Source: Allobacillus halotolerans (lineage in GTDB: Bacteria > Bacillota > Bacilli > Bacillales > Alkalibacillaceae). From it: a DNA stretch of 64,000 nt. Under the pieces are notes generated by a model. That model was not told the DNA's origin. It saw only the letters and a program-made list of their open reading frames with translations, and made no database searches. Location of the stretch: the NCBI RefSeq assembly GCF_018967645.1, contig NZ_JAHLZF010000004.1, positions 1 through 64,000 of the forward strand, written 5' to 3'. A program made the translations under genes and the position numbers. This document shows, in pieces, positions 27,165 through 36,982 of this stretch. Position 1 is the stretch's first letter. Each line of letters starts with the position of its first letter.

Positions 27165-27173
27165 CAAACATTC

Positions 27174-28790
27174 CTATTGTTCCTGCAAATAATAATCAGA
27201 AAGCTGATCTCGTAATGCTCGTTTCAAGAATTTACCGACAGAAGTTTTAGGGATTTCATCGACAAAAACAATGTCATCCGGAAGCCACCATTTTACAAAC
27301 ATTGGTTTGATGTACTCGAATAACTCTTCTTTCGTCACATCCGCTCCTTCTTTTAAAACAACAACGCCAAGCGGTCTTTCTTGCCATTTTTCATGCGGGA
27401 TACCGATTACACTCGCTTCAGCAACGGCCTCGTGAGCCATCAAGCCATTTTCAAGTGCAACGGTTGAAATCCATTCTCCGCCGCTTTTAACCAAGTCTTT
27501 CGTCCGGTCCACAACTTGAATAAAGCCATCTTCATCGATTGTGGCAATGTCACCTGTATATAGCCAGCCATCTTTAACAGATTCAGCTGTTTTATCCGGT
27601 GCATTATAATATTGATCTGTAATCCATGGTCCACGAATGGTCAATTCACCCATTGTTTCACCATCCGCAGGTACTTCGCCGTCTTCGTTGATGACTTTCA
27701 CTTCGAGGCCGGGTACAACACGTCCTTGTGTTGCTTTTATATTCAACTGCTCTTCGCGGCTTAATTCCTTATGTTTACTGAGTGGTCGGGAAAGTGTTGC
27801 GACAGGGCTTGTTTCCGTCATTCCATATGCATGGATAAATGGAATATTAAAACGATCTTCATACAGAGCGATCAAGCTTTTCGGTGCAGCGGAACCTCCA
27901 CATATAACAGCTTTTAAACTCGATGTATCATAATTTCCTTGCTCCAATGCTTGAGCGACACCTAACCAAATTGTTGGCACTCCAGCTGACATTGTCACTT
28001 TTTCTTGCTCGATCAATTCAAGAATCAGTTGTGGGGTAACATTCGGTCCAGGTAATACCTGTTTTGTACCGAACCATGTAGCTGCATACGGGAATCCCCA
28101 AGCATTTACGTGGAACATCGGTACAAGTGGTAATGATACATCTTCTTCTTGTACACCTGTTGTTTCAGCTAAGCCTAATGTCATGGAATGTAAAAAAGTG
28201 CTTCGATGTGTATAGACGACACCTTTGGGTTTGCCTGTTGTCGCAGATGTGTAACACATACCTGCTGGATCATTTTCTTGGATGTTTTCTGGATATTGAT
28301 AAGTGGGATCACCTTGTTCAATGAGTGATTCATAGAGATAGACTGAAGGAAGGGATGTTTCTGGGATGTTTTCTTCGTCCGTCATTAAGATGACGTGTTG
28401 AACAGAAGGGATTTCATCTTTAATCGCTTCAATTAAGCCAATAAACTGTGCATCAACAAGCAATACTTTATCTTCCGCATCATTGATGACGTAAATTAAG
28501 TGTTCTTGTGGCAATCGGAAATTAATCGTGTGTAAAACCGCATTCATATTGGGAACGGCAAAATAAGCTTCCAAATGTCGATGATGATTCCAACCTAGCG
28601 TTCCTATTCGATCACCTTTTTTTATGCCAAGTGCCTCTAATGAATCTGATAATGACCGGCAACGTTGTCCAACTTCTTTATAATTTAACCGATGAACTTT
28701 TAGGTCTGTCCTAGACACAACCTCTTTTTGCGAAAAATACTTCTCAGCTCTTTCTAACATTTGCGTAGTCGTCAACTGAAAATTATTCAT
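27174..28790 (-). CDS. Acyl-CoA synthetase (medium/long-chain fatty acid-CoA ligase)
   Basis: This 538-residue ANL-superfamily ligase is a second fatty-acid activator in the window, diverged from lcfA. Motifs: MCYTSATTGKPKGVVYTHRS, HAYGMTETSPVATLSR, GWLYTGDIATIDEDGF, VDRTKDLVKSGGEWIS and catalytic Lys in PKTSVGKFLKRAL. The hinge KSGGEWIST is typical of the AlkK-like medium-chain subgroup. GGAGGAG precedes the ATG. It is monocistronic with its own terminator. No FadR-type palindrome is visible upstream. Confidence 0.88.
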   Translation of the reverse strand: MNNFQLTTTQMLERAEKYFSQKEVVSRTDLKVHRLNYKEVGQRCRSLSDSLEALGIKKGDRIGTLGWNHHRHLEAYFAVPNMNAVLHTINFRLPQEHLIYVINDAEDKVLLVDAQFIGLIEAIKDEIPSVQHVILMTDEENIPETSLPSVYLYESLIEQGDPTYQYPENIQENDPAGMCYTSATTGKPKGVVYTHRSTFLHSMTLGLAETTGVQEEDVSLPLVPMFHVNAWGFPYAATWFGTKQVLPGPNVTPQLILELIEQEKVTMSAGVPTIWLGVAQALEQGNYDTSSLKAVICGGSAAPKSLIALYEDRFNIPFIHAYGMTETSPVATLSRPLSKHKELSREEQLNIKATQGRVVPGLEVKVINEDGEVPADGETMGELTIRGPWITDQYYNAPDKTAESVKDGWLYTGDIATIDEDGFIQVVDRTKDLVKSGGEWISTVALENGLMAHEAVAEASVIGIPHEKWQERPLGVVVLKEGADVTKEELFEYIKPMFVKWWLPDDIVFVDEIPKTSVGKFLKRALRDQLSDYYLQEQ

Positions 28791-28962
28791 AGCTACTCCT
28801 CCTTTTTTAAATTATGTATAACTCTTGATAGTATATCTTTAAATTTAAATTATTATGATAATTTTGTCAATTACTAGCCAAGTCTCAGTTTAAGCACATG
28901 ATTGTATGTGTTCATTAGATTTCAAAAGTACGTTAACGGAAGAAAGTTGAAAGAATTTGCTA

Positions 28963-29151
28963 TTCACATTGAAGGTTTGCGGATTAACACTGAAGGTTCG
29001 CGGGTTAACACTGAAGATTTACAATTTAACACTGAAGGATTTCGATTTAACCCTGAAGATTCACAAATTAACGCTGAAGCCTCGAAGATTAACACTGAAG
29101 CACCGCAATTTAACACTGAAGCTTTAAGAATTAACGTTGAAAAAAGATCCC
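28963..29151. repeat. 21-bp tandem repeat array B2
   Basis: Nine units start at 28963, 28984, 29005, 29026, 29047, 29068, 29089, 29110 and 29131, exactly 21 bp apart. The core TTAACACTGAAG is the reverse complement of the B1 core, followed by 9 variable bases. The array occupies most of the gap between the acyl-CoA synthetase gene and rplT, 10 bp beyond the rplT terminator. Frames read through it in both directions without stops, giving heptads such as INTEGSR, but there is no ribosome-binding site. Confidence 0.92.
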
Positions 29152-29160
29152 AATACACAA

Positions 29161-29203
29161 AAAACCTTGATCAATGAGTGTTCACACTCACCAATCAAGG
29201 TTT
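29161..29203 (-). terminator. infC-rpmI-rplT operon terminator
   Basis: AAACCTTGAT...ATCAAGGTTT with an inner TGAGTG/CACTCA stem, followed by TTTTTTG on the minus strand. Confidence 0.92.
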
Positions 29204-29214
29204 CAATCAGTCTA

Positions 29215-29571
29215 TTATTTAAGCGCGTCTTTTGCTTGGCTAACAAGGTTTGTAAACCCTTGTTCGTCACTTACAGCTAGATCTGCTAACATTTTACGGT
29301 TAACTTCGATTCCTGCAAGTTTCAAACCGTGCATTAAACGGCTGTATGAAATGTCATTCATACGAGCTGCCGCGTTAATACGTGCGATCCAAAGCTTACG
29401 GAATTCACGTTTTTTCTGACGACGGTCACGATATGCATACTGACCTGATTTCATTACTTGTTGTTTTGCTGTTTTAAATAACGTTCTTTTCGAACCGTAA
29501 TATCCTTTTGCTAGTTTCAAAACGCGTTTGCGTCGTTGGCGTGTAACTGTTCCACCTTTAACACGTGCCAT
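29215..29571 (-). CDS. rplT: Large ribosomal subunit protein L20
   Basis: This 118-residue basic protein begins [20 protein letters not shown] and contains [16 protein letters not shown]20 is needed for assembly of the 50S subunit. It also represses its own operon by binding the infC leader, which is present here at 30366-30614. It is the last gene of infC-rpmI-rplT. Confidence 0.98.
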   Translation of the reverse strand: MARVKGGTVTRQRRKRVLKLAKGYYGSKRTLFKTAKQQVMKSGQYAYRDRRQKKREFRKLWIARINAAARMNDISYSRLMHGLKLAGIEVNRKMLADLAVSDEQGFTNLVSQAKDALK

Positions 29572-29608
29572 GGTAATTCCCTCCTATTTATGTCGAATCT
29601 TATTGTTT

Positions 29609-29806
29609 TTATTTATTCGGTAGCATTTTTTCTAAACGGCCTTCGTCGCCTTTAGCAACGATTGCGCTTTTACGTAGTTTACGTTTTTGTTTCTGTGTTT
29701 TATTTCCGAACATGTGGCTTGTAAACGCATGAGCACGTTTAAATTTACCAGTACCTGTTCTTCTAAAACGTTTTTGAGCACCTTTATGAGTTTTCATTTT
29801 TGGCAT
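29609..29806 (-). CDS. rpmI: Large ribosomal subunit protein L35
   Basis: This 65-residue, very basic protein begins [20 protein letters not shown] and carries the L35 core [10 protein letters not shown]. It lies between infC and rplT, 37 bp before rplT, in the conserved operon. Confidence 0.98.
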   Translation of the reverse strand: MPKMKTHKGAQKRFRRTGTGKFKRAHAFTSHMFGNKTQKQKRKLRKSAIVAKGDEGRLEKMLPNK

Positions 29807-29837
29807 GACTATATCCTCCTTAAATTAACGAACGAAT

Positions 29838-30350
29838 TTATTTCTCTGCTTTAGGAGCAAGCATCATGAACATGCTGCGTCCTTCCATTTTAGGCTTTGA
29901 TTCCGCATTGCTGATATCATTGGTTTGTTCAGCGAATCGGTCGAGAACTTCACGACCTAATTCTTTGTGGGTAATCGCACGCCCACGGAAACGTACGCTG
30001 ACTTTGACTTTGTCGCCTTTTCCAAGGAACTTACGAGCATTACGTAATTTCGTATTGAAATCGTGCTCCTCAATCACTGGAGTCAAACGAATCTCTTTTA
30101 CATTAATAACCTTTTGGTTTTTACGTTGCTCTTTTTCTTTCTTTTGTTGTTCAAAGCGGTATTTTCCGTAATCCATAATACGAGCAACTGGTGGTTTTGC
30201 TTGTGGAGCAACCAACACGAGGTCTAAGTTCGCTTTTTCAGCGATCTCCAAGGCTTCGTTTCTTGACTTTACTCCTAATTGCTCACCATTGACATCAATC
30301 AAACGGACTTCCTTTGCTCGAATGGATTCATTCACAATATCTTTGCTAAT
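29838..30350 (-). CDS. infC: Translation initiation factor IF-3 (ATT start)
   Basis: This 170-residue IF-3 discriminates initiator tRNA and start codons on the 30S subunit. The N-domain ([20 protein letters not shown]) and C-domain ([31 protein letters not shown]) flank a basic linker. The start is ATT at 30350: GGAGGTGG lies 6 nt before it, and the first residues [16 protein letters not shown] align with other Bacillus IF-3 proteins. A GTG at 30335 has no ribosome-binding site. A non-canonical start on infC is a known autoregulatory device, since IF-3 disfavours such codons. Confidence 0.95.
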   Translation of the reverse strand: MSKDIVNESIRAKEVRLIDVNGEQLGVKSRNEALEIAEKANLDLVLVAPQAKPPVARIMDYGKYRFEQQKKEKEQRKNQKVINVKEIRLTPVIEEHDFNTKLRNARKFLGKGDKVKVSVRFRGRAITHKELGREVLDRFAEQTNDISNAESKPKMEGRSMFMMLAPKAEK

Positions 30351-30365
30351 CGTTAGCCACCTCCA

Positions 30366-30614
30366 TAATTTTTTAAATCAAGGCATTATCCGACAAGTGA
30401 TTTGCTTTGAAAGTAGTTCAACCACTCTCAATAAAAATAAAAATGTGGGCACCTTGGCACCCACATTTTAACAGTTCGTTCTACGGAAGACTTAAAACAA
30501 GTCTTCTTCAACGGTTTTGGTTCTGTTCGGACCTGTTAACTACCCATTGCGAGCGTCAAGCAGGTGAGAAGCGGGTGCTTCTACTTGTCAGTTCATGACC
30601 TTATTCAATTCACC
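30366..30614 (-). promoter_or_regulatory. L20 ribosomal leader of infC-rpmI-rplT
   Basis: A long structured 5' region ends in a strong terminator (TGTGGGTGCC / GGTGCCCACA, 30444-30465, then TTTTTATTTTTATT) about 95 bp before infC. Upstream are paired segments such as GAAGACTTG/CAAGTCTTC. This matches the Firmicutes L20 leader, in which excess L20 favours termination. Confidence 0.85.
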
Positions 30615-30620
30615 TTACCT

Positions 30621-30649
30621 AGTATATGCATAATCACTATAATTGTCAA
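30621..30649 (-). promoter_or_regulatory. Sigma-A promoter of infC operon
   Basis: TTGACA (30644-30649), 17 bp, TATACT (30621-30626) on the minus strand. It sits directly upstream of the L20 leader and 16 bp after the thrS stop. Confidence 0.88.
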
Positions 30650-30664
30650 GTCGTAGATTTAGTC

Positions 30665-32599
30665 TCAACTCTTTTGACTGATTTGGTTCTTAATTTGATC
30701 GATAAAATCACTCAGCCCAATTGTTTCGGTATCTTTTTCACCATATTTACGCACATTCACTGCATCTTCAGACATTTCCGCGTCACCTAATACTAATGCA
30801 TAAGGGACTTTTTTCGTCTGTGCTTCTCGAATTTTGTACCCGAGTTTTTCATCGCGTACATCCAGTTGAACCCGAACTCCCTGCTCTTGCAGCTGCTCCT
30901 CAACTTTCTTGGCGTAATCCATATGTGCTTCTAATGAAACAGGAATGATTCTCACTTGCTCTGGCGCTAACCAAACCGGGAAGGCTCCTTTGTACTCTTC
31001 AATCAAGAAAGCTACAAAGCGTTCCATTGTTGAAACAACACCACGGTGAATGACGACAGGACGGTGCTCTTTACCGTCTTTACCGATATATGTTAAATCG
31101 AAACGTTCCGGTAAGTGAAAGTCGAGCTGGACAGTGGATAGCGTTTCATCTTTTCCGAGCGCAGTCTTCACTTGAACATCTAATTTCGGACCGTAAAATG
31201 CCGCTTCGCCTGTCGCTTCAACGTATTCAAGATCCATTTCTTCCAATGTTTCTTTTAATAACGCTTCTGCTCTGTTCCACATTTCATCATTATCAACGTA
31301 CTTCTCTTTATCTTCAGGATCACGATACGAAAGACGGAAATAATAATCTTCAATACCGAAGTCTTTATAAACATTTTGCACCAAACGAACGACCCGCATA
31401 AATTCATCTTTCAATTGATCTGGACGGGCAAAAATATGGGCATCATTCAATGTCATTCCTCGAACCCGCTGTAATCCAGCAAGTGCACCGGACATCTCGT
31501 GACGGTGCATCGTACCGAGTTCTGCAATCCGTACAGGTAAGTCACGGTAGCTGTGCAAGTTATTTTTATAAACCATCATATGGTGAGGACAGTTCATCGG
31601 ACGAAGCACTAAATCTTCATTATCCATTTCCATTGCAGGGAACATATCTTCCTGGTAATGATCCCAGTGACCACTCGTTTTATACAGCTCGACACTACCT
31701 AGTACTGGCGTATAAACATGGTTATAGCCTAAACGTTCTTCCAAGTCGACAATGTACCGCTCAATGATCCGGCGAATCGTCGCACCATTTGGCAACCATA
31801 ACGGAAGACCTTGGCCAACTTTTTGAGAAACCGTAAAAATATCCAGCTCTTTACCTAACTTACGGTGATCCCGCTCTTTTGCTTCTTCGCGCTGTTTTAA
31901 GTATTCGTCCAATTGGCTTTTCTTTTCAAACGCCGTTCCATATACACGCTGGAGCATTTGATTATTGCTGTCCCCGCGCCAATAAGCTCCTGAGATCGAA
32001 AGCAATTTGAATACTTTGATCTTCCCTGTATGAGGGACGTGAACGCCACGACAAAGGTCAGCAAACTCCCCTTGCTCATAAATCGTTACGGACTCTCCTT
32101 CAGGAATGGCATCAATTAATTCTTGTTTCAATTCATCATTCTTGAAACGCTCTTTTGCTTCTTCTCGAGACACTTCAATCCGGTGAACTTCGAGCGCTTC
32201 ATCCGTAATTTTCTTCATTTCTTTTTCAATTTTAGGAAGATCTTCCGGTGTAATGGATTCTTCCATATCCATGTCATAATAGAAACCATCTTCAATGACC
32301 GGACCGACGCCAAACTTCACGTCTTGACCGTAGAGACGACGAATAGCCTGAGCCATTAAGTGTGCTGTTGAATGGCGCAACACCTCAAGCCCTTCAGGAT
32401 CTTTATACGTAATGATTTGAATCTCACCGTTATCTTCAAGCGGCTGACGAAGATCAACCATCTGTCCATTGAACTTTCCGGCAAGTGCTTGCTTTTTCAA
32501 TCCTGAGCTGATGGATGAAGCTATATCTTCAGTTGTGGATCCTTTCTCAAATTCTTTTTGATTGCCATCTGGAAAAGTAATTTGAATCATTTCTGCCAT
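30665..32599 (-). CDS. thrS: Threonine-tRNA ligase
   Basis: This 644-residue class II synthetase has an N-terminal TGS domain ([18 protein letters not shown]), an editing domain with the HxxxH motif ([11 protein letters not shown]), the catalytic core ([14 protein letters not shown] with a zinc-binding Cys; [13 protein letters not shown] as motif 2) and a C-terminal anticodon domain. I chose ATG 32599, with AAGGAG at 8 nt, rather than an upstream frame opening at 32734 that runs into the T-box leader. Expression is T-box controlled. Confidence 0.97.
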   Translation of the reverse strand: MAEMIQITFPDGNQKEFEKGSTTEDIASSISSGLKKQALAGKFNGQMVDLRQPLEDNGEIQIITYKDPEGLEVLRHSTAHLMAQAIRRLYGQDVKFGVGPVIEDGFYYDMDMEESITPEDLPKIEKEMKKITDEALEVHRIEVSREEAKERFKNDELKQELIDAIPEGESVTIYEQGEFADLCRGVHVPHTGKIKVFKLLSISGAYWRGDSNNQMLQRVYGTAFEKKSQLDEYLKQREEAKERDHRKLGKELDIFTVSQKVGQGLPLWLPNGATIRRIIERYIVDLEERLGYNHVYTPVLGSVELYKTSGHWDHYQEDMFPAMEMDNEDLVLRPMNCPHHMMVYKNNLHSYRDLPVRIAELGTMHRHEMSGALAGLQRVRGMTLNDAHIFARPDQLKDEFMRVVRLVQNVYKDFGIEDYYFRLSYRDPEDKEKYVDNDEMWNRAEALLKETLEEMDLEYVEATGEAAFYGPKLDVQVKTALGKDETLSTVQLDFHLPERFDLTYIGKDGKEHRPVVIHRGVVSTMERFVAFLIEEYKGAFPVWLAPEQVRIIPVSLEAHMDYAKKVEEQLQEQGVRVQLDVRDEKLGYKIREAQTKKVPYALVLGDAEMSEDAVNVRKYGEKDTETIGLSDFIDQIKNQISQKS

Positions 32600-32649
32600 G
32601 AAATCATCTCCTTTATTGAAATTACGAACGAACGATCGAATGCTTCCCA

Positions 32650-32920
32650 TTAAAAAAACACCCATCCCTATACATAAAAGGGACGAGCGTTTTAACCCGT
32701 GGTTCCACCCTGATTCTGTCATACGTGACAGCACTCAAGAGACATCGTTAACGCTGATGCAACGTTCAATATTAATCACCGAATTGGTTTTCACATTGAA
32801 TGCTCAAAGGTGGTAGATTCATTGGCATACCCGGAAAGCTTACAGCCAAGGCTTTCCTCTCTGTTTGAGCTGTGTCAAATGAATCCATGTCCTTCTCAAA
32901 GCAGTTCGATCATTATTTAT
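32650..32920 (-). promoter_or_regulatory. T-box leader (Thr specifier) of thrS
   Basis: The T-box AGGGTGGAACCACG is at 32698-32711 on the minus strand. The terminator stem (AAACGCTCGTCCCT / AGGGATGGGTGTTT, then T's) lies at about 32653-32696. The likely specifier ACC, followed by A, is at 32812-32814, giving Thr. Confidence 0.92.
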
Positions 32921-32926
32921 GTTTGT

Positions 32927-32955
32927 ATTATATCGGTAAGATTGACGAAAAGCAA
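32927..32955 (-). promoter_or_regulatory. Sigma-A promoter of thrS
   Basis: TTGCTT (32950-32955), 17 bp, TATAAT (32927-32932) on the minus strand. The stretch from here to the ytxC terminator (32956-33083) shows nothing else. Confidence 0.78.
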
Positions 32956-33083
32956 GAAAGAATGTATTTAAAAATTATAACTGGTATGTCATCTAAATTG
33001 GTTTTACAAAATTGATGGAGTTTCGCATGAAGGATTTTTACTGTCCTGTACTTGTTACTCGCTAGCAAAATTCCAATCAAAAA

Positions 33084-33111
33084 GCTATCAACAGTTAAAC
33101 CTGTTGATAGC
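33084..33111 (-). terminator. ytxC terminator
   Basis: GCTATCAACAG and CTGTTGATAGC form an 11-bp perfect stem with a 6-nt loop, followed by TTTTTG on the minus strand. Confidence 0.93.
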
Positions 33112-33123
33112 CTTTAGATAGAA

Positions 33124-33939
33124 CTATTTCACATGTAAAAACGGGAAATTTTCCAGCGAACGAATTTCTACCTTTTCCTGAAAAACATTCATAATTGCAT
33201 ATAAGTTATGAGTTTGATTTTTCGTTGTATATACAATGATTTTCTCAGGATTAATGAGCAATAACTTCCGCAATACCTCGGCATGCTTCAACATGTCTTC
33301 CGTCTCTTGTGTAAATCGATACTTACCGTCCAGCAAAGAATTGTCGCCAATTACCCTTGCTTGTTTATCCATCACGACCGGTTCTTGTTGATGGTCCAAC
33401 AAAACAATTACTTTGTCATAAACGCTTGCGTAAATATCCAACTGACTCCTCAACTCATACATCTTTTCTTGATAAATTAATTCTTGTTTCCACTCCTCTA
33501 TGCCGAAACCAACGAGCTCAACCCAATTATGATCTTGGATGAATAATTGCTGATACATCTTATCGACTGAGATCAATTCATCAGATTCTTCGTACAAAAA
33601 TTGAACCAACCGTTCGTATAAAGAGTATTGAAATTGGCTATGTACGAACTTTGGCGTCGCACTGAGTGTAACAATGTAAGGAATGATTTGATCACGTTCT
33701 TCTTTTTCAAAGTAAAAATGTTTTTCCAAAATGAAGTGTGAAATTTTTGTTCCGTAATGCTCTAAGATAAATGGATAAATGAGTTCCACTAGTTCGATTG
33801 GTGAGTCGGGGGAGTCGGTTCGGATTGTGATGGTTTGATTAGACATTGTCAGTTGGTCTGTTTGAAGTCTACCGAGTAAGAAAAAGTAAAACTGCTTGGC
33901 TTCTTTCAATTCACGAAATAAAAAAGATGTCTCTTTCAC
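33124..33939 (-). CDS. ytxC: Sporulation protein YtxC
   Basis: This 271-residue cytoplasmic protein matches the YtxC family by length and context (between thrS and dnaI) and by segments such as FILEKHFYFEKEERDQIIPY. Its molecular function is unknown; family members are annotated as sporulation proteins. The start is GTG at 33939, preceded by AGAGGGA; the overlapping ATG is out of frame. A hairpin upstream separates it from dnaI, so it is likely transcribed alone. No clear sporulation promoter is seen. Confidence 0.82.
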   Translation of the reverse strand: MKETSFLFRELKEAKQFYFFLLGRLQTDQLTMSNQTITIRTDSPDSPIELVELIYPFILEHYGTKISHFILEKHFYFEKEERDQIIPYIVTLSATPKFVHSQFQYSLYERLVQFLYEESDELISVDKMYQQLFIQDHNWVELVGFGIEEWKQELIYQEKMYELRSQLDIYASVYDKVIVLLDHQQEPVVMDKQARVIGDNSLLDGKYRFTQETEDMLKHAEVLRKLLLINPEKIIVYTTKNQTHNLYAIMNVFQEKVEIRSLENFPFLHVK

Positions 33940-33963
33940 ATAGATCCCTCTTTCATTGAAAAA

Positions 33964-34009
33964 CTAAGGCTTATGCTTGAAACGTAGTGCGAACAAACAA
34001 AAGCCTAAG
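33964..34009 (-). terminator. Probable terminator after dnaI
   Basis: CTTAGGCTT pairs with AAGCCTTAG across a 28-nt loop that has further weak pairing; TTTTTC follows on the minus strand. The remaining bases to dnaI (34010-34102) show no other feature. Confidence 0.6.
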
Positions 34010-34102
34010 GTTGTCGGACTGTATTCCTGTCTTGCTTGTCTTTGCGCATTGTCTCAGGTAATACATTGTATGAAATAGGGATTAAAAAAATGTGAAAGGA
34101 CA

Positions 34103-35044
34103 TTAATTTTGAAAATCTCGATAATTTTTTCCGTTTATTTCAACGGGTTCACTCACTTGACGAATACGCTCCATAATCCGTGCGCTTTTCAGTTGTTCCA
34201 TTTTTCCTCTACCCGATTGGGATAGCATTGTTTCAAGCTCTTCTGGTGTATAATTCGACGTAAAGAATACTGGTAATCGTTCCATCATCCGATATTGCAA
34301 GATTGCACCTAAGATTTCATCTCTGAACCATGAAGATAAAAATTCAGCTCCAATATCATCTAAAATCAAAACAGTCGCATTTTTAAATCGGTCGATTTTT
34401 TCATTAATCGTTGAATCGGATATGGAAGATTTCATTTCACGGACTAATTCAGGCATATAAATGAAATACGTATCGATTTTCTGTTCAGCCAAGTGATTTG
34501 CAAGTGCCGCTAACATATATGTCTTACCGACCCCAAATTGCCCATATAGATAAAGGCCACGGGAAGGTAAAGATGATTTACTTTCATGATAAAATTTCTG
34601 TACTTTCTTAAATGCTTCCACCCGACCGTCATCTTGTAGGTGGACTTGATCAAACGATGCTTCATGTATTTCTCTTGGCATATGAAGACTCTTGACCATC
34701 GAGCGCTGTTTTTGTTGTTGAATGGCTTTTTCTTTTCGTGGGCACTCGTGATAAATTAGTTTGATCTTTTCATTTTCAACCAAGATCTCTGGCGCATATC
34801 CTTGTACAACATTCACACAACCATCAAGTGAAGGACAATTCTCACAGGCCTTCGATTGATAATCGTACTCATATAATTTGATCAATTGCTTCTCTATCTG
34901 TTGATTTGTGATTTGTGGATGTTGAGCAAGGAAGTTTTGAATCTCTGGAGATGATAGAATCTTAGATTTCATTTCTCTCATCGATGCTTGATAATTCTCT
35001 TTGCCTTTTAACCACTGGCTTAAAGCCGTTTGGATTGGTTCCAT
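34103..35044 (-). CDS. dnaI: Primosomal protein DnaI (helicase loader)
   Basis: This 313-residue AAA+ loader places the replicative helicase on DNA with DnaB and DnaD. The N-terminal domain has a zinc-binding set of cysteines (CENCPSLDGC and HECPRK). The ATPase domain has Walker A LYGQFGVGKTYMLAAL, Walker B VLILDDIG and sensor FTSNYTPEEL. It starts 37 bp after the dnaB stop in nrdR-dnaB-dnaI, the B. subtilis arrangement. Confidence 0.95.
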   Translation of the reverse strand: MEPIQTALSQWLKGKENYQASMREMKSKILSSPEIQNFLAQHPQITNQQIEKQLIKLYEYDYQSKACENCPSLDGCVNVVQGYAPEILVENEKIKLIYHECPRKEKAIQQQKQRSMVKSLHMPREIHEASFDQVHLQDDGRVEAFKKVQKFYHESKSSLPSRGLYLYGQFGVGKTYMLAALANHLAEQKIDTYFIYMPELVREMKSSISDSTINEKIDRFKNATVLILDDIGAEFLSSWFRDEILGAILQYRMMERLPVFFTSNYTPEELETMLSQSGRGKMEQLKSARIMERIRQVSEPVEINGKNYRDFQN

Positions 35045-35081
35045 CCGTTTTCACCCTTATTATCTGACATTATTCATTCAG

Positions 35082-36449
35082 CTATTTTTGAAAACTTTTT
35101 ATGAATTGTTCTAGCTCTTGGCGGTCTTTTTCTATTTCATCCGCTGACTTTTCTTGTTTTGCTGGCTGCTTCTTATTCGATTCCTTCTGTTCCTTAAACC
35201 ACTTTGGTAAAACTTCGTTTGATTTTTTCGTCTGTTTTTGTTTTTTCTGTTGCCATTGTTGATACATATGATGTTCTCTTTTGGCTATATCCATCGCTTG
35301 CTCAGCCGTCGTAATTTTTACACGACTCCAATGGGCTGCAATCGTCTCTAGATAGTTTTTCGATAATTTATTTTGATTTCTTTTTAACACATAGTCAACT
35401 AAGACGTTCATGACAGGCTGGGAAAGTCCGTGTGTCTCCATCATTTCCGTAATCATGTCGATTTCTTTCATGGAAGCTACTCCCGAACTTGAATGATCCT
35501 CCAATAGCTGACGATGTGTAATGTTTTCAAAGTGATGAATCAACTTCTCCTTCTTTGAAATGTTTCCATTCGGTGTGGAAGCATTCGTGCTTTTAGGCTG
35601 ATTGGATAATGGATTTTCTTCGGACTGAGCGTTGTGTCGATATAATCTTGGCGGGACGGTTCCATGTTTTTTGTAATAAATATCTTTACACATCGCATGA
35701 AACTCTTTCCGATCGAGTGTTGATGCTTCAGTCACTGCCCACATAACCGCTTTTTCAAGCTCTAGGAAATTCACATCATAGATCTTGATCATTTTCTCCA
35801 TGAAAATCAAATTCGATTGGGTTAAGATCGATTGGGGTTGTAACTGCTGTTGAGAAAGCATTTTTTTCAACCAATCCACCGGTAAGCTCGATTCCTCGAC
35901 TTGCTTGTCTTGTTTGATCGGAGGATTTTCCGCTTCTTCTTTTGGCGCAACAGTCGTAAACACATCATCGAATGATGTGGTCAGCTGCTGTACGGAATCC
36001 GGTAATTTTCTCGGTTGAATTAATTTTTTCTTCAATTGATTGGCTACATCTTGTCCCACTTGATGTTCCAATAACACTGAATACATAGAATCAGCGAAAA
36101 ACCCTTTAGCTGAAAATGGCCGCTGCAATAAATAATAAAACGTCGTATAACTCAATGACTCTTTAAACGTTTTTAATAGTCCAATTGCTTCCAGTCTCTT
36201 TCTCGCTTCAAAGAATTCATCCAAATCCATATTCAACATCGTCATTACATAATGGTGAGAGACTGAAGCGTCAGCTACTTGTTTCGCCGCTTCTTCCTTC
36301 AAAAATTGAAACAATGCTACAGCTTCCCTACCGATTAAAGGTTGATACAATAATGTCAAAACGGAATCAGCATCCGTGAAAAAAACATCTTGCTGCATGA
36401 CTTTCATACGGTCATTAGGTAATAAATGCTTCATCCGTTCCATCGTCAT
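35082..36449 (-). CDS. dnaB: Replication initiation and membrane attachment protein DnaB
   Basis: This 455-residue protein is the Firmicutes DnaB (not the helicase), which remodels origin DNA and helps load the helicase. The N-terminal winged-helix domain spans about 1-180 (VLTLLYQPLIGREAVALFQF). The C-terminal DnaB/DnaD-type domain is at about 300-385 (ITEMMETHGLSQPVMNVLVDY, in parts). The tail is lysine-rich and disordered. The ATG is preceded by GGAGG at 9 nt. It lies 18 bp after nrdR. Confidence 0.93.
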   Translation of the reverse strand: MTMERMKHLLPNDRMKVMQQDVFFTDADSVLTLLYQPLIGREAVALFQFLKEEAAKQVADASVSHHYVMTMLNMDLDEFFEARKRLEAIGLLKTFKESLSYTTFYYLLQRPFSAKGFFADSMYSVLLEHQVGQDVANQLKKKLIQPRKLPDSVQQLTTSFDDVFTTVAPKEEAENPPIKQDKQVEESSLPVDWLKKMLSQQQLQPQSILTQSNLIFMEKMIKIYDVNFLELEKAVMWAVTEASTLDRKEFHAMCKDIYYKKHGTVPPRLYRHNAQSEENPLSNQPKSTNASTPNGNISKKEKLIHHFENITHRQLLEDHSSSGVASMKEIDMITEMMETHGLSQPVMNVLVDYVLKRNQNKLSKNYLETIAAHWSRVKITTAEQAMDIAKREHHMYQQWQQKKQKQTKKSNEVLPKWFKEQKESNKKQPAKQEKSADEIEKDRQELEQFIKSFQK

Positions 36450-36467
36450 TTCATATAACCTCCATAC

Positions 36468-36932
36468 CTACTCTTTCTTTGTTCGATGTATCATTTCGTT
36501 CAGTTCATTCATAAAAACATTAATATCTTTAAATTGACGATAAACCGATGCGAAACGCACATAAGCAACTTCATCGACATCCGCCAATCGTTCCATGATC
36601 ATTTCGCCGATATCATTGCTCATCACTTCAGAATTTCCTTGATTGCGTAATTCTCGCTCCACATCGAAAGCAATTTTTTCGACTTGTTCGACGGATACCG
36701 GTCTTTTCTCGCACGCTTTCAACAAACCTCTTTTAAGCTTTTCTCGAGAAAATTCTTCTCGCATACCTTCTTTTTTTACAACGATCAATGGAATTTCTTC
36801 AACGCGTTCAAATGTGGTGAACCGATAATTACATTCATCACATTCTCTTCTCCGACGAATTGTTTTGCCTTCATCAATCGGTCGGGAGTCCAATACACGT
36901 GTACTTTTATAATCACAATTTGGGCATTTCAT
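36468..36932 (-). CDS. nrdR: Transcriptional repressor NrdR
   Basis: This 154-residue repressor of ribonucleotide reductase genes has an N-terminal zinc ribbon ([28 protein letters not shown]) and an ATP-cone domain ([20 protein letters not shown]). It senses ATP/dATP. GGGGTGG precedes the ATG at 36932. It is the first gene of nrdR-dnaB-dnaI. No NrdR box occurs in this window, so its targets are elsewhere. Confidence 0.96.
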   Translation of the reverse strand: MKCPNCDYKSTRVLDSRPIDEGKTIRRRRECDECNYRFTTFERVEEIPLIVVKKEGMREEFSREKLKRGLLKACEKRPVSVEQVEKIAFDVERELRNQGNSEVMSNDIGEMIMERLADVDEVAYVRFASVYRQFKDINVFMNELNEMIHRTKKE

Positions 36933-36973
36933 TCATAGCCACCCCGATTTTTTCTTCTACTATTATTCTCCTA

Positions 36974-36982
36974 ATTATAACA
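36974..36982 (-). promoter_or_regulatory. Extended -10 promoter of nrdR-dnaB-dnaI
   Basis: TGTTATAAT (TATAAT at 36974-36979) lies about 40 bp before nrdR. There is no good -35, consistent with an extended -10. Upstream to 37276 I see only a 13-bp palindrome TGACACCGTGTCA at 37092-37104 of unknown role. Confidence 0.6.

Noticed and set aside
28963-29158. Heptad proteins on both strands of array B2 (INTEGSR-type and its reverse)
   Set aside because: Both strands read open because the 21-bp unit lacks stops in several frames. Neither has a ribosome-binding site.
32600-32734. A 45-residue N-terminal extension of ThrS
   Set aside because: It is encoded by the T-box terminator region, while ATG 32599 has a proper ribosome-binding site and matches the family N-terminus.
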